From positions 169,094 to 233,093 of the forward strand of contig NZ_KE387210.1 in assembly GCF_000430725.1 (NCBI RefSeq): a stretch of 64,000 nucleotides of DNA, written 5' to 3'. Positions 27,591 through 38,310 of this stretch are shown here, in pieces (the stretch's first letter is position 1; each line of letters starts with the position of its first letter). The stretch is from Azohydromonas australica DSM 1124 (lineage in GTDB: Bacteria > Pseudomonadota > Gammaproteobacteria > Burkholderiales > Burkholderiaceae_C). The notes under the pieces are model-generated. The model saw only the letters and a program-made list of their open reading frames with translations, was not told the origin of the DNA and searched no databases. The position numbers and the translations under genes were made by a program.

Positions 27591-28574
27591 TCACTCGGCC
27601 TCGATGCCGGCGGCCTTGATCACGCGGCCCCACTTCTGGGTTTCCTCGGCCTGGAACTTCGCCAGCTCCTGCGGCGAGGCGGTCCAGGGTTCGGCGCCGC
27701 TGCTCTCGAAGAAGGTCTTGGCGGCGGCGCTCTTCACGGCCACGCCCAGCAACTCGTTGAGTCGCGCCACCACCGGCTGCGGCGTGGCGGCGGGCACGTA
27801 GGCGGCGAACCAGTAGCCCATGTCGTAGCCCTTGACGCCAGCTTCGGCGATGGTGGGCACGTCGGGCAGCATCGGGCTGCGCTTGGTGGTGGAGTAGCCC
27901 AGCGCGCGCAGCTTGCCGGCCTTGACCTGCGGCACGCCGGTGGCGGTGTCGGTGATCATCAGGTCGATCTGCCCGCCCAGCAGGTCCGTCACCGCCTGCG
28001 GGTTGCTCTTGTAGGGCACGTGCAGGATGTCGGTGCCGCTGAGCTGCTTGAACATCTCGCCGGCCACGCGGCTGGACGAGCTGCCACTGCCGAAGCTGAG
28101 CTTGCCGGGTGTCTTGCGCGCCTGCGCCAGCAGGTCGGCGACCGTCTTGTAGGGCGCGTCCGCCCGCACCACCAGCACCTGCCCGCCCTTGCCCAGGCCG
28201 GCGACGGGCGCGAAGTCCTTCACCGGGTCGTAGGGCAGCTTCTTGTACAGGTGCTCGTTGGCCGCGTGCGTGGTGTTGGTGGTGATCAGCACGGTGTAGC
28301 CGTCGGCCGGGGCGCGCGCGGCGGCCTGCGCGGCCATCATCCCGCTGGCGCCGGCCTTGTTGTCCACCACCACGGGCTGCTTGGTCTGCTCGGTGATGGA
28401 CTGGCCCAGCGCGCGCGCGAGCTGGTCGGTGGCGCTGCCGGCGGCGAAGGGCACCACGAAGGTGACCGGCTTCTCCGGGTATTTCGCCTGCGCCTGCGCG
28501 GCGGGCGCGCCCAGTGCGGCGAGGGTGGCGGCGGCGATGGCCGCGAGGGCCTGGCGGCGGGGGAAATGGGTCAT
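27591..28574 (-). CDS. Tripartite tricarboxylate transporter receptor (Bug family)
   Basis: A 327-residue periplasmic solute receptor. The signal peptide covers about 28 residues and ends in AQAQA; its twin-arginine-like RRQALAA suggests Sec or Tat export. Family hallmarks are YPEKPVTFVVPFAAGSATD, the glycine-rich VVVDNKAGASG and LPDVPTIAEAG. Such receptors feed carboxylates to TctA/TctB permeases, but no permease genes are near, which is typical of the expanded Bug families of Burkholderiales. It lies 26 bases downstream of the AtuA-like genes, so the ligand may be the acid handled by them. Confidence 0.93.
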   Translation of the reverse strand: MTHFPRRQALAAIAAATLAALGAPAAQAQAKYPEKPVTFVVPFAAGSATDQLARALGQSITEQTKQPVVVDNKAGASGMMAAQAAARAPADGYTVLITTNTTHAANEHLYKKLPYDPVKDFAPVAGLGKGGQVLVVRADAPYKTVADLLAQARKTPGKLSFGSGSSSSRVAGEMFKQLSGTDILHVPYKSNPQAVTDLLGGQIDLMITDTATGVPQVKAGKLRALGYSTTKRSPMLPDVPTIAEAGVKGYDMGYWFAAYVPAATPQPVVARLNELLGVAVKSAAAKTFFESSGAEPWTASPQELAKFQAEETQKWGRVIKAAGIEAE

Positions 28575-28600
28575 GGCTTGTCTCCTGGGGTCTTGGTGTG

Positions 28601-28972
28601 TCAGGCCGGTTGCCGCAGCAACGGCGCCAGCTCGGCGGGAACGTCGATCTCGATCTCCAGCAGCAGGAAGGCCAGCGCCTTGCCGTGGCTGTCCAGGTTC
28701 AGCGCGTCGTTGACGCCGCCGTCGAGCACGCCCTCCAGCACGAAGTTCATGGCCTGCAGCTTGGGCAGCAGGTGGCGCGTGACGCGGCGCGGCCGGCGGT
28801 GCGCGAACTGGCGCGCCACGGCCTCTTCCGTCACTTGTGCTTCCAGCAGCGGGTACAGCGCCGGGTGCCAGGCGATGACGCTGATGTTGGAAATGTTTCC
28901 CTTGTCGCCGGTGCGGCCGTGGGCCAGCTGCTGCAGGGGCACGCGCAGGGCGCGGTCGGTGCTTGCGCTCAT
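28601..28972 (-). CDS. AtuA C-terminal-domain protein
   Basis: A 123-residue protein corresponding to the C-terminal domain of AtuA-type proteins: the opening VPLQQLAHGRTGDKGNISNI is the hallmark. In several bacteria this domain is fused to the large AtuA domain; here it is a separate gene starting inside an ATGA overlap with the larger one, so the two products probably form one enzyme. The AtuA family is tied to the acyclic terpene and related acyl-CoA pathways, but its exact chemistry is not established. Confidence 0.85.
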   Translation of the reverse strand: MSASTDRALRVPLQQLAHGRTGDKGNISNISVIAWHPALYPLLEAQVTEEAVARQFAHRRPRRVTRHLLPKLQAMNFVLEGVLDGGVNDALNLDSHGKALAFLLLEIEIDVPAELAPLLRQPA

Positions 28973-30315
28973 TCGAAGAACTCCAGTTGCGCGCTCACGC
29001 GCTCGCGCGGCACCAGGCAGGACACGGTGCCCAGCCGCTGGCGCAGCCCCGTGCGCACGCCGCCGCCGCCGGCGGGGCCGCAGGTGTAGAGCGCGGTCAC
29101 CTCGCGCGCCAGCCGCTCGGCCTGCTGCTTCTCGGTGTGGTTGAGCGCCACGCGCAGCCGCACGTCGCGCGCGTCGCCCACCGGCTGGCTCGACAGCCAC
29201 TGCCCGGCGTCGTCGCCGAACACGCTGGCCACGCCGATCAGGTCCACCCGCAGCGGCCCGCACTCGGCCAGGCGCCGGCGCAGCACGTCGCCCGCCAGCC
29301 GCGCGCGCGCCTCGGCGCCGCGCCCGGCGTAGGAAATCTCGCCCTCGGCCAGCCAGCCCTGGGCGTGGAACACGTTGGCCTTGAGGTGCGTGGGCCGCGC
29401 GTGGCCGCGCACGCCGTGCAGCCGCACGCGGTCGGGGCCCACGGTCTCGACCCAGGCCTCGGTGATGTCGGCCACCACGTCCGGCGTCAGGTAGGCGGCC
29501 GGGTCGTGCAGCTCGTACAGCAGCTGTTCCTTGACGGTGTGCTCGTCCACGCAGCCGCCGGTGCCCTCGGCCTTGCCGATGACGCAGCCGCCGTCGGCGT
29601 CCAGCTCCGCGATGGGGTAGCCGACAGTGGCCAGGTCCGGCACGTCCTTGAAGCCCGGGTCGGCGAAGTAGCCGCCGCAGACCTGCGCGCCGCACTCCAG
29701 CAGGTGCCCGGCCATGGTGGCGCGCGCCAGGCGGTCCCAGTCGTCCCCGGCCCAGCCGAAGTGCGCCAGCGCCGGGCCCACGGTCAGCGAGGGGTCGGCG
29801 ACGCGGCCCGTGATCACCACGTCCGCGCCCGCGCGCAGCGCCTCGGCGATCGCCTCCGCGCCCAGGTAGACGTTGGCGCTGGCGATGTTCAGCCCCTGCG
29901 CCGCCACGCCCAGGGCCTCGTGCAGCAGGCCGCGGTGCGCCTCGTCCGAGAGGTCGTCGCCGCTGACCACCGCCACGCGCGGCGCGCGGGTGCCGAGTTC
30001 GCGCGCCAGCGCCAGCACGCGGCGCGCGGCGGCCTGCGGGTTCGCCGCGCCGAAGTTGCCCACGATGCGGATGCCGTGCGCCAGGCAGTCGGCCAGCACG
30101 GGCGCCAGCATCTCGGCCAGCAGCGGCTCGTAGCCGGCTTCCGGGTCGCTGCGGCGCGCGAGCTGCGCCAGCGCCAGCGTTCGCTCGGCCAGGGTTTCGA
30201 AGATCAGCACGGCGGGCAATCCGCGCCGGATGAGTGTGTCCACCACCGGTCGGGCGGCGTCGGTGCGGTCGCCGGAAAAGCCGGCGGCGCAGCCGATGAG
30301 CAGGGTGTCGGTCAT
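28969..30315 (-). CDS. atuA: Acyclic terpene utilization AtuA family protein
   Basis: A 448-residue protein of the DUF1446/AtuA family. Recognisable segments are LLIGCAAGFSGDRTDAA at the N-terminus, IVGNFGAANPQAA, and DVVITGRVADPSLTVGPA in the middle. Members occur in citronellol/geraniol and other branched acyl catabolic clusters; the enzymatic role is unsettled. It heads a minus-strand unit AtuA, AtuA C-domain, Bug receptor, alpha/beta hydrolase, and faces a divergent LysR regulator that probably controls it. Assignment to terpene use is by family name only. Confidence 0.88.
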   Translation of the reverse strand: MTDTLLIGCAAGFSGDRTDAARPVVDTLIRRGLPAVLIFETLAERTLALAQLARRSDPEAGYEPLLAEMLAPVLADCLAHGIRIVGNFGAANPQAAARRVLALARELGTRAPRVAVVSGDDLSDEAHRGLLHEALGVAAQGLNIASANVYLGAEAIAEALRAGADVVITGRVADPSLTVGPALAHFGWAGDDWDRLARATMAGHLLECGAQVCGGYFADPGFKDVPDLATVGYPIAELDADGGCVIGKAEGTGGCVDEHTVKEQLLYELHDPAAYLTPDVVADITEAWVETVGPDRVRLHGVRGHARPTHLKANVFHAQGWLAEGEISYAGRGAEARARLAGDVLRRRLAECGPLRVDLIGVASVFGDDAGQWLSSQPVGDARDVRLRVALNHTEKQQAERLAREVTALYTCGPAGGGGVRTGLRQRLGTVSCLVPRERVSAQLEFFE

Positions 30316-30419
30316 GGCTCCTGGGGCTGGGTGGCCTGTTCAAGGCCGATGCAGCCACTGTAGGCAGCGCGATTCAATTGGAGAATTCGTTTGTTTGGAT
30401 CAATTCATCCGTTTTTCAG

Positions 30420-31334
30420 ATGAGCGACACCGATGTCTCCACGCGCCAGCTGCGCGCCTTCGTGGCGCTGGCCGAGACGCGCAACTTCACCCGCGCCGCG
30501 GCGCGGCTGCACCTGTCGCAGCCGGCCTTCAGTGCGCTGATCCGGGCGCTGGAGGAGGCCGTGGGCGCGCGGCTGTTCGACCGCAGCACGCGCCACGTGG
30601 AGCCCACGGTGGAGGGCGCGCTGTTCCTGGAAAGCGCGCAACGGCTGCTGCGCGACCTCTCGCTGAGCGTGGCCGACCTGGGCGAGCACGTGGCGCGCCG
30701 GCGCGGGCGCGTGGCCCTGGCTGCGCTGCCGGCGCTGGCCGCGGGCTGGCTGCCGCCACTGCTGGCGGCGTTCCGCCGGCGCTACCCGGACATCGAGCTG
30801 GACGTGGCCGACGCGCTGTCCGAAGGCTGCGTGGAGCGCGTGCGCGCCGGCCATGCCGACTTCGCACTGGCGGCGGTGCGGGCCGTCGCGCCGGAGCTGC
30901 TGGTGGAGCCCTTCTGCGCTGACGGTTTCCACCTCGTGTGCCCGCGCACGCATGCGCTGGCCCGGCGCCAGAGCGTGCGGCTGCGCGACCTGGCGGGCGA
31001 GCCCTTCATCCACCTGGCGCGCAACAGCAGCGTGCGGCAGCACATCGAGTCGGCGCTGTGGCCGGGGGCGCTGGCGCTCAAGCCGGTGATGGAGCTGGAG
31101 CAGCTCAGCACCGTGGCCGGCATGGTGCGCGCCGGGCTGGGCATCACGGTGGTGCCGGCGCTCACGCTCTTCCACTTCGAGCACCCGGAGCTGGTCACGC
31201 GCCCCGTGGTGGACGCCCCGGGGCTGCGGCGGCAGATCTACAGCATCCGCCGCCGCGACCGCAGCCTCTCGATCGCGGCGCAGGCGCTGTTCGACGAGCT
31301 CATGGCGCAGCGCCCGGCGCTGGAGGCGGCGTGA
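30420..31334 (+). CDS. LysR-type transcriptional regulator
   Basis: A 304-residue LysR regulator. The winged helix-turn-helix lies in residues 6-65 (TRQLRAFVALAETRNFTRAA, then LSQPAFSALIRALEE), followed by the co-inducer domain. It is transcribed divergently from the AtuA-Bug unit with a 104-base intergenic region that is strikingly AT-rich for this genome and contains near-palindromic AATT and GAATTC elements, a likely binding region. It probably activates the catabolic unit in response to its substrate. The ATG at 30420 is preferred over the in-frame TTG at 30378 since the family starts there. Confidence 0.92.
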   Translation: MSDTDVSTRQLRAFVALAETRNFTRAAARLHLSQPAFSALIRALEEAVGARLFDRSTRHVEPTVEGALFLESAQRLLRDLSLSVADLGEHVARRRGRVALAALPALAAGWLPPLLAAFRRRYPDIELDVADALSEGCVERVRAGHADFALAAVRAVAPELLVEPFCADGFHLVCPRTHALARRQSVRLRDLAGEPFIHLARNSSVRQHIESALWPGALALKPVMELEQLSTVAGMVRAGLGITVVPALTLFHFEHPELVTRPVVDAPGLRRQIYSIRRRDRSLSIAAQALFDELMAQRPALEAA

Positions 31335-31335
31335 G

Positions 31336-32445
31336 TCAGGGCTTGGGCACCAGCATGTAGCCCTCGATGCGCCGCGAGCCGGACGACGAGACGGTCTGGC
31401 CGGTGCCGACGATCACGCCGGTGTCGCTGATGGCATTGGCGTCGCCCAGCGCGTACCAGCCCCGGCTCAGTGCCTCGGGCAATTCGGCCAGCGACACCGA
31501 GGTCGTGCCGTTGTCGCGCCAGACCCGGCCGCGCCCGCGCGGATCGGCCGTGCCCTCGAATTTGTAGCCGGCGACCTCGCGGAAATTGTTCAATCCCCGC
31601 GCAAAGGTCGGAAAGCCCGGTTCCGCGCGCAGGCGCTTGTAAGTGTCGCCCAGACGCAAAAATGCCATCGCGCTGAAAAGCTCGCCCGTGGCACCGGCGT
31701 ACATATACCCGGTGATGTCGCCGTTGTCGTTGATCCCGGTCGGCACCAGGTTGTCGGAACCCGTGGGTATTCTCAGGATTTGGGGTGTGCGCCCTTTCAA
31801 TTTCCGGACACCCTGCTTATACCGAATGCCGTTCGTCTCGACTTCCCGGTAGCCGACAATGTCACCGTAACGGTTTATTGCGGTGGCCTGGGCCGACAGG
31901 CCGCCCCAGGTGCCCAGGTCCGTGCTGGCCGTGCCTTTCCAGAGCATGGCGTGGCGCACGCCGGGCGCGGACTCGGACCAGCCCACGATCTCGGATTGGT
32001 TGTTGATCGCCGCCGCGTAGGAGCTGCCCCCGCCCAGCGAGGGCAGCGTGGTGATGGCGCCGGTGTCCAGCCTCCAGCGGAAGGCCTGGGTCTGCGCGCC
32101 TTGCGTGAACCAGCCGACGGCTTCGCCCAGGTTGTTGACGCCCCGCGCCTCGCCGGGGCCATCGGTGTAGATGACCTTGGGCGCCTGGCCCGGCACGAAA
32201 TAGGCCGGGCGCATATTGCCTTCGATGCTGAACCAGACGTTGCCCGCCGCCGCCTTGCCGTTGCGGCTCAGGGCCAGTCCGAAACTGCTGCCGCCTTGCA
32301 CCGTGCCCAGCCTCAGCACACGATAGCCGTTGGTGCCGGTGGCCAGCGCCGCGGATTCAGGAACCTCGTCATCGATTTCAACCGCTTGCGCCGCCTGCAT
32401 CAGGCCGGCGGTGAACAGGGGAATCAAACAGAAAAGCCGCTTCAT
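31336..32445 (-). CDS. Exported HAF-repeat protein
   Basis: A 369-residue protein with a signal peptide (MKRLFCLIPLFTAGL to about residue 22, ending AQA). The mature part consists of repeats of about 50 residues with the HAF-type pattern: 'AINxxGxIVGxxxxxxGxxxAxxW' seen in AINNQSEIVGWSES, AINRYGDIVGYREV, GINDNGDITGYMY and AISDTGVIVGTG. Such repeats are thought to form a beta-propeller-like extracellular structure; function unknown. GGAGG precedes the ATG. It is convergent with the LysR gene (stop codons one base apart). A paralogue is at 51502-52641. Confidence 0.85.
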   Translation of the reverse strand: MKRLFCLIPLFTAGLMQAAQAVEIDDEVPESAALATGTNGYRVLRLGTVQGGSSFGLALSRNGKAAAGNVWFSIEGNMRPAYFVPGQAPKVIYTDGPGEARGVNNLGEAVGWFTQGAQTQAFRWRLDTGAITTLPSLGGGSSYAAAINNQSEIVGWSESAPGVRHAMLWKGTASTDLGTWGGLSAQATAINRYGDIVGYREVETNGIRYKQGVRKLKGRTPQILRIPTGSDNLVPTGINDNGDITGYMYAGATGELFSAMAFLRLGDTYKRLRAEPGFPTFARGLNNFREVAGYKFEGTADPRGRGRVWRDNGTTSVSLAELPEALSRGWYALGDANAISDTGVIVGTGQTVSSSGSRRIEGYMLVPKP

Positions 32446-32613
32446 GAAACCCTCCGGGAAAAATGCCGCACGCTCCGCTCGTGCCTGAATCAGGCTAGCG
32501 GTGTGCCTTGTTTTTCCCACCCCCGAGGCGGGCCATGTGTTGTTTTACAGGATTGGAATTATTTGAATATCCAGCCCGGGATATTCCCGGGCTTCAATAC
32601 CCCGCGCAGGAGA

Positions 32614-33291
32614 TCAGCGCGGATGGGGCGCCAGCGCGTTGGCCGTGGGTTGGAGCGAGGCGGCATCCGGCAGCAGGCGCTTGACGCCGTTGGCCGGCAG
32701 CGGTGGCGGGCAGGCCTGCGCCAGGGCCACGCCCTTGAGGAAGGCGCGCCGCACGCTGCCCGCGGTGATGGCGGCGGCGACGTTCTTCGCGTGGCGCTCG
32801 GCGCCGGTGAGCTTGCGGATCCAGCCGCGGAAGGGGATGGCGCCCGACACCGCCCCCTGCACCGCGTTCACCGCGGCGTTGCCCACCTCGTCCACGCCGC
32901 GCTCCAGCACCGAGGGACGGTCCGGCGAGGCGGGGGCGTCCAGGTCCGGGCCGAGTGCCGCGTCCAGGGTGGCGATCTCCACCGCCAGCGCGGCGCAGTC
33001 GTGCGCGGCGGGCAGCTGGTAGGGGCCGGCGCGCGCCGCCTGCAGCACCGGCGGGATGTCGTCGCGCAGGAGGTTGAAGTCGCCCAGGGGCGAGACCACC
33101 GCCGAGCCCACGCCCTTGGCCACCTTCGGCGTGGCCGGTGCGGGCGCACCGGCCGGATCGGGCGCCGGCAACGACGGCGGCGGTGCCTCCGCCGCGGCCG
33201 TCGCCTTCGACTCCCCGGACGGCGGCGCCTTGCCCGAAGCCGCACAGCCCGCCAGCGCCACCGCGCCCAGCAGAACCCAGACTTGCTTCAT
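32614..33291 (-). CDS. Putative lipoprotein, unknown function
   Basis: A 225-residue protein whose N-terminus MKQVWVLLGAVALAGCAASG is a classical lipoprotein signal with lipobox LAGC, followed by an Ala/Pro-rich linker to about residue 60 and a soluble domain of about 160 residues containing two cysteines. No family is recognised. It lies 43 bases downstream of the CHASE histidine kinase gene on the same strand, so it may be an envelope accessory of that signalling system, but this is inferred from position only. Confidence 0.65.
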   Translation of the reverse strand: MKQVWVLLGAVALAGCAASGKAPPSGESKATAAAEAPPPSLPAPDPAGAPAPATPKVAKGVGSAVVSPLGDFNLLRDDIPPVLQAARAGPYQLPAAHDCAALAVEIATLDAALGPDLDAPASPDRPSVLERGVDEVGNAAVNAVQGAVSGAIPFRGWIRKLTGAERHAKNVAAAITAGSVRRAFLKGVALAQACPPPLPANGVKRLLPDAASLQPTANALAPHPR

Positions 33292-33334
33292 CGATCTCCC
33301 CCCTCGTTTCGCTTCTTTCCTGAATGGCGCCGCC

Positions 33335-35137
<1,803 letters not shown>

Positions 35138-35174
35138 GCCCCCATTAGAACAAGGGGGGCGGGCACTTCGGCGT

Positions 35175-36122
35175 CTATTCGCTGCGCTCTCCGCCGCCCT
35201 GTTGGCTGCCGGGGACGGCCTGGCCGCCGTGGTGTTCCGCGTCCGTGGCGTCCGCGAGGCCCAGGTACTGCGCCAGGCCCTGTTCCAGCTCTGCCTGCCA
35301 AGCCTCGGGGCTGAGGATGCGCAGGTGCGGCATCCAGTAGCGCACGATGGGCAGCACCTGGCCGGCATGCGCGGCCTGCAGCGAGACGACCAGGCTGCCG
35401 TCCTCCAGCGCCTGCTCGATCTTCTGGCTGGCGATGAGCTTGCGCCGCCGGAAGTGCGGCGCCGCCTGCGCGTCGATGCGCAGCAGCACGCGCTGGCGCG
35501 CCTGCCACAGCGTGTCCTCGTCGGCGAGCTGTCGCTCGGTGCCGGGGTCGGGGCTGAAGCTCTCGCGCGACACCCGCAGCGCCCGCATGCGCGCCAGCGA
35601 GAAGGTCTTGAACTGCCCGCGGTCGCGCGCCGCGAGGTACCACGCGCCCTTGTGGCGCAGCAGCCGGTAGGGCTCGATGCCGGCGTAGGCCTGCACCAGG
35701 CCTTCGTCCTTGAGCAGCTCGAAGCCGATGCGCCGATGGGCGACGATCGCGTCCTCCAGCGGCCGTGCCAGCGCGTGCCGCTCCTGCGGCGCGGCGCCGG
35801 CGAGGATGGCGCGCTGCACGCGCGCCTCGAACAGCTCGCGCGCCAGCTCGTCGCCGGGCAGCGCGCCGCGCACCGCCGCCAGCGCGGCGAGCTGCTCGAT
35901 GTCGCGCGTGCCCAGGCGCCCGGCGAAGGCCGCGTCCAGCCGCCAGCCGCCGCGCTCGCGCTCCAGCGGCAGGAACGCCAGGCGCCGTGCCAGGTCGCGC
36001 CGCAGGGTGGCCGCGCTCACGCCCAGCTCGGCCGCCAGCGCCGAGGGCCCCACGCGCTCGCCGTGGTTGAGTTTCATGAGCAGCAGCGCCAGGCGGCGGG
36101 CGAGGGCGTCGTGGTCGGACAT
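35175..36122 (-). CDS. WYL-domain transcriptional regulator
   Basis: A 315-residue DeoR/YafY-like regulator: N-terminal helix-turn-helix (SALAAELGVSAATLRRDLAR, about 28-47), then a WYL domain whose hallmark is KGAWYLAARDRGQFKTFSLARM (central WYLAARDR), and a C-terminal WCX part. WYL domains bind nucleotide-like or oligonucleotide ligands and several members control phage-defence loci, though others regulate metabolism. It faces a second WYL regulator across a 204-base gap, an unusual pairing. Confidence 0.87.
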   Translation of the reverse strand: MSDHDALARRLALLLMKLNHGERVGPSALAAELGVSAATLRRDLARRLAFLPLERERGGWRLDAAFAGRLGTRDIEQLAALAAVRGALPGDELARELFEARVQRAILAGAAPQERHALARPLEDAIVAHRRIGFELLKDEGLVQAYAGIEPYRLLRHKGAWYLAARDRGQFKTFSLARMRALRVSRESFSPDPGTERQLADEDTLWQARQRVLLRIDAQAAPHFRRRKLIASQKIEQALEDGSLVVSLQAAHAGQVLPIVRYWMPHLRILSPEAWQAELEQGLAQYLGLADATDAEHHGGQAVPGSQQGGGERSE

Positions 36123-36326
36123 GGAGTGACTGCGGTGGAGTGGGGCGGAAGCCGCCAGGCGCGCTGCCCAGGCGTCGGCAGGAAGGCTGTGCAAGCGGCG
36201 TGCGTGGGAGCGCTGCGCCGGACTTCACAGGTGGGGCTGGCGAAGGCGCTTGCAAGCCGGCGCCGTCAGCCGCGCGCAGGCCGGCGTCTGCACAATCGCC
36301 GCCTTTTCCACTGCCCTTGCACGCTC

Positions 36327-37016
36327 TTGTCCCGTTCCGAACGCCTGCTCGACCTGCTGCAGCTGCTGCGCCGGCACCGCCGCCCGGTGGGCGGGGCGGC
36401 GCTGGCGCAGGAGCTGAACATCAGCCTGCGCACGCTCTACCGCGACATCGCCACGCTGCAGGCGCAGGGCGCGGGCATCGACGGCGCGCCCGGCCTGGGC
36501 TACGTGCTGCGCGAGGGTTTCACGCTGCCGCCGCTGATGTTCTCGGTGGAGGAGATCGAGGCGCTGGTGCTGGGCTCGCGCTGGGTGATGGAGCGCGGCG
36601 ACGCGCGGCTGGCCACGGCCGCGCGTGACCTGCTGGCCAAGGTGGGCGCGGTGCTGCCCCCGCCGCTGCGGCGCGAGCTCGACGACAACGCGCTGCTGGC
36701 CGGGCCCGGCGCGCCGCTGCAGGACAGCGGCCAGCACCTGGCCGCGCTGCGCGAGGCGATCCGCCAGGAGCGGCGGCTTGAGCTGGGTTATCGCGACGCC
36801 GGGGGCCGCACCAGCACGCGCACCGTCTGGCCCTTCGCGCTGGGCTTCTTCGACCAAGTGCAGGTGCTGGTGGCGTGGTGCGAGCTGCGCGAAGACATCC
36901 GCCACTTCCGCACCGACCGCATCGACGCACTGCAGCTGCTGGCCGAGCGCTACCCGCGGCGGCGGCAGGCGCTGCTGCAGGACTGGCGGGAGCGGGAGGG
37001 TGTGCGGCAGGCGTAG
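36327..37016 (+). CDS. YafY-type HTH/WYL transcriptional regulator
   Basis: A 229-residue regulator with an N-terminal HTH_11 domain (RSERLLDLLQLLRRHRRPV then LNISLRTLYRDIATL) and a C-terminal WYL domain (RTVWPFALGFFDQVQVLVAW, ending in RHFRTDRI). The best start is TTG at 36327; no ATG or ribosome binding site is evident. In the YafY family such genes often sit beside the gene they regulate, frequently encoding a VOC or DNA-repair protein; here the next genes downstream belong to an integron array on the opposite strand. It is divergent from another WYL regulator. Confidence 0.85.
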   Translation: MSRSERLLDLLQLLRRHRRPVGGAALAQELNISLRTLYRDIATLQAQGAGIDGAPGLGYVLREGFTLPPLMFSVEEIEALVLGSRWVMERGDARLATAARDLLAKVGAVLPPPLRRELDDNALLAGPGAPLQDSGQHLAALREAIRQERRLELGYRDAGGRTSTRTVWPFALGFFDQVQVLVAWCELREDIRHFRTDRIDALQLLAERYPRRRQALLQDWREREGVRQA

Positions 37017-37249
37017 GCAGGCAGGGTGCGCAGGCACGCACGCGGTACGGGCCTGGGCATGGGTCGAATCTGGACGGAAATGGATTGCGGCGCTCTGGTC
37101 GAATATTTCTGCCGCTGAATATCCGTTCCTTCATGGCCTTGCGGACATATAACCATCTGCGCGTGCAGAGGATTCAATGCGTCTTCTTGATGGCGATAGT
37201 CCCTGTCAACGTACTGGCTCAGCGGCCGCCGAAGCGATAGATTGAGGAT

Positions 37250-37714
37250 TTATACTGTCGGTAATGGGGTTGCATGTTGATAAAGAAAGGCTAGAAAACC
37301 AGTGCGACACCCATCTACAGTGCCGAATTGATCGTAACGGGCCAAGTAGAGTGAATCGTCAATATTGTCAAAATCGTAGTAGATTTGCTCATCCAGTTCG
37401 CAGTGTCTGCATATCATCATTGCTTTGCGAACTGCCTCTGCCAACCCCTCTATTGATTGAATGTCGGCTTGTTGCAGCCTTGCCAGAAGCCACTTTCCTG
37501 CCTTGGTCGGGTCTCGCTCTCCAGGAACCTCGTTGAGCGCGGAAATTATTTCCTGCTGACTCCGGCTCAGCGCGATCGCAATAAACTCGTAAGGCGGTTT
37601 ATCTGTATCTGCAATAACCGAGTCAGCCCATGCCACGGCCTGCTCCGGTGACAGTATCGTCGTCTCAATGCCTTTAGAGAAGTATTCTGCGATGTCGGCG
37701 GCTGTCGGCGTCAT
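37250..37714 (-). CDS. Hypothetical protein at the distal end of the integron region
   Basis: A 154-residue, acidic, mostly helical soluble protein with three cysteines (CRHCELDEQIYYDFDNIDD). No family recognised. Its composition is clearly lower in GC than the chromosome and like the cassette genes to its right, all on the same strand. It lies beyond the last recognisable attC, whose R' box is degenerate, and I see no attC after its stop codon. It may be the last cassette with a lost attC, or acquired DNA flanking the array. ATG at 37714 is preferred over an upstream TTG. Confidence 0.6.
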   Translation of the reverse strand: MTPTAADIAEYFSKGIETTILSPEQAVAWADSVIADTDKPPYEFIAIALSRSQQEIISALNEVPGERDPTKAGKWLLARLQQADIQSIEGLAEAVRKAMMICRHCELDEQIYYDFDNIDDSLYLARYDQFGTVDGCRTGFLAFLYQHATPLPTV

Positions 37715-37853
37715 GGTTGACAAATAACCCGATGTGTGACGTCACGTGCGGCCATGGGCCATCGCGTGAAGGAAAGATTTAGCCACGAACTGACATTCCC
37801 GGCTTGAACATTCTGCGCAATTAAAAAATTGGGTGTGGATGTACATGGATCGC

Positions 37854-37913
37854 GCCAGACGCCTGAGTTAAGCTACGTCGCGAGGCGGTGTCGGTTTGAA
37901 CGAGTTGTTAGGC
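37854..37913 (-). repeat. attC site E (degenerate R')
   Basis: Read on the minus strand, it opens with the R'' box GCCTAAC (37913-37907), continues with AACTCGTTCAA and a central imperfect palindrome, and should close with GTTAGGC but carries GTCTGGC (37860-37854). The 60-base length is standard. It lies over the 3' end of cassette gene 37868-38233. Confidence 0.75.
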
Positions 37914-38233
37914 GGGCCAGCCATCAGCTCTGCACGCAACGGGCAGCCCACCGTCGGCGCAAAGTCTACTCGCCAGATGTCGATCTCAAATGGTCTGCCA
38001 TCCTGATCGAGATTGAGTTCTGCGGAAACGGAAACGCCATCAAGGTCGTGGAAGTGGCACTCTGCAGGCGATGATCCAAGTTTACGAGAGCTGTCGAAAG
38101 ACGCGATGAACAAGCTGCCCATGCCACCGGCCGACATGGGTTTTACGATGAGCGCATCGATGTCAGCTGAAATGCCGGCAAGCTCGAATAGATACGCGAC
38201 TATAGGACGCTCGTGCGCGAGAAGATGTCTCAT
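37868..38233 (-). CDS. Integron cassette protein, unknown function
   Basis: A 121-residue protein with no recognised domain; the N-terminal half is hydrophobic-rich (IVAYLFELAGISADIDALIV) without a clear membrane span. The ATG lies four bases after a GTTAGGC box, exactly as in a cassette boundary. The last 13 residues (NNSFKPTPPRDVA) are encoded by the attC site itself; near-identical tails end many unrelated integron-cassette proteins because the frame runs into attC. That shows both the cassette nature and its orientation. Function unknown. Confidence 0.75.
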   Translation of the reverse strand: MRHLLAHERPIVAYLFELAGISADIDALIVKPMSAGGMGSLFIASFDSSRKLGSSPAECHFHDLDGVSVSAELNLDQDGRPFEIDIWRVDFAPTVGCPLRAELMAGPPNNSFKPTPPRDVA

Positions 38234-38237
38234 GGCC

Positions 38238-38290
38238 GCCTAACGTGGAAATTCAGCGATCGCCAAAGCGGTCCGCTGCAAGGGTGGGTC
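38238..38290 (-). repeat. attC site D
   Basis: On the minus strand: R'' GACCCAC (degenerate), then CTTGCAGCGGACCGC, a short spacer, GCTGAATTTCCAC and R' GTTAGGC (38244-38238). Length 53 bases. The inner segments match those of site C, showing the two sites are related. It separates the 38311-38646 and 37868-38233 cassettes. Confidence 0.78.
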
Positions 38291-38310
38291 AGAGAACATG
38301 GGTCACATTT

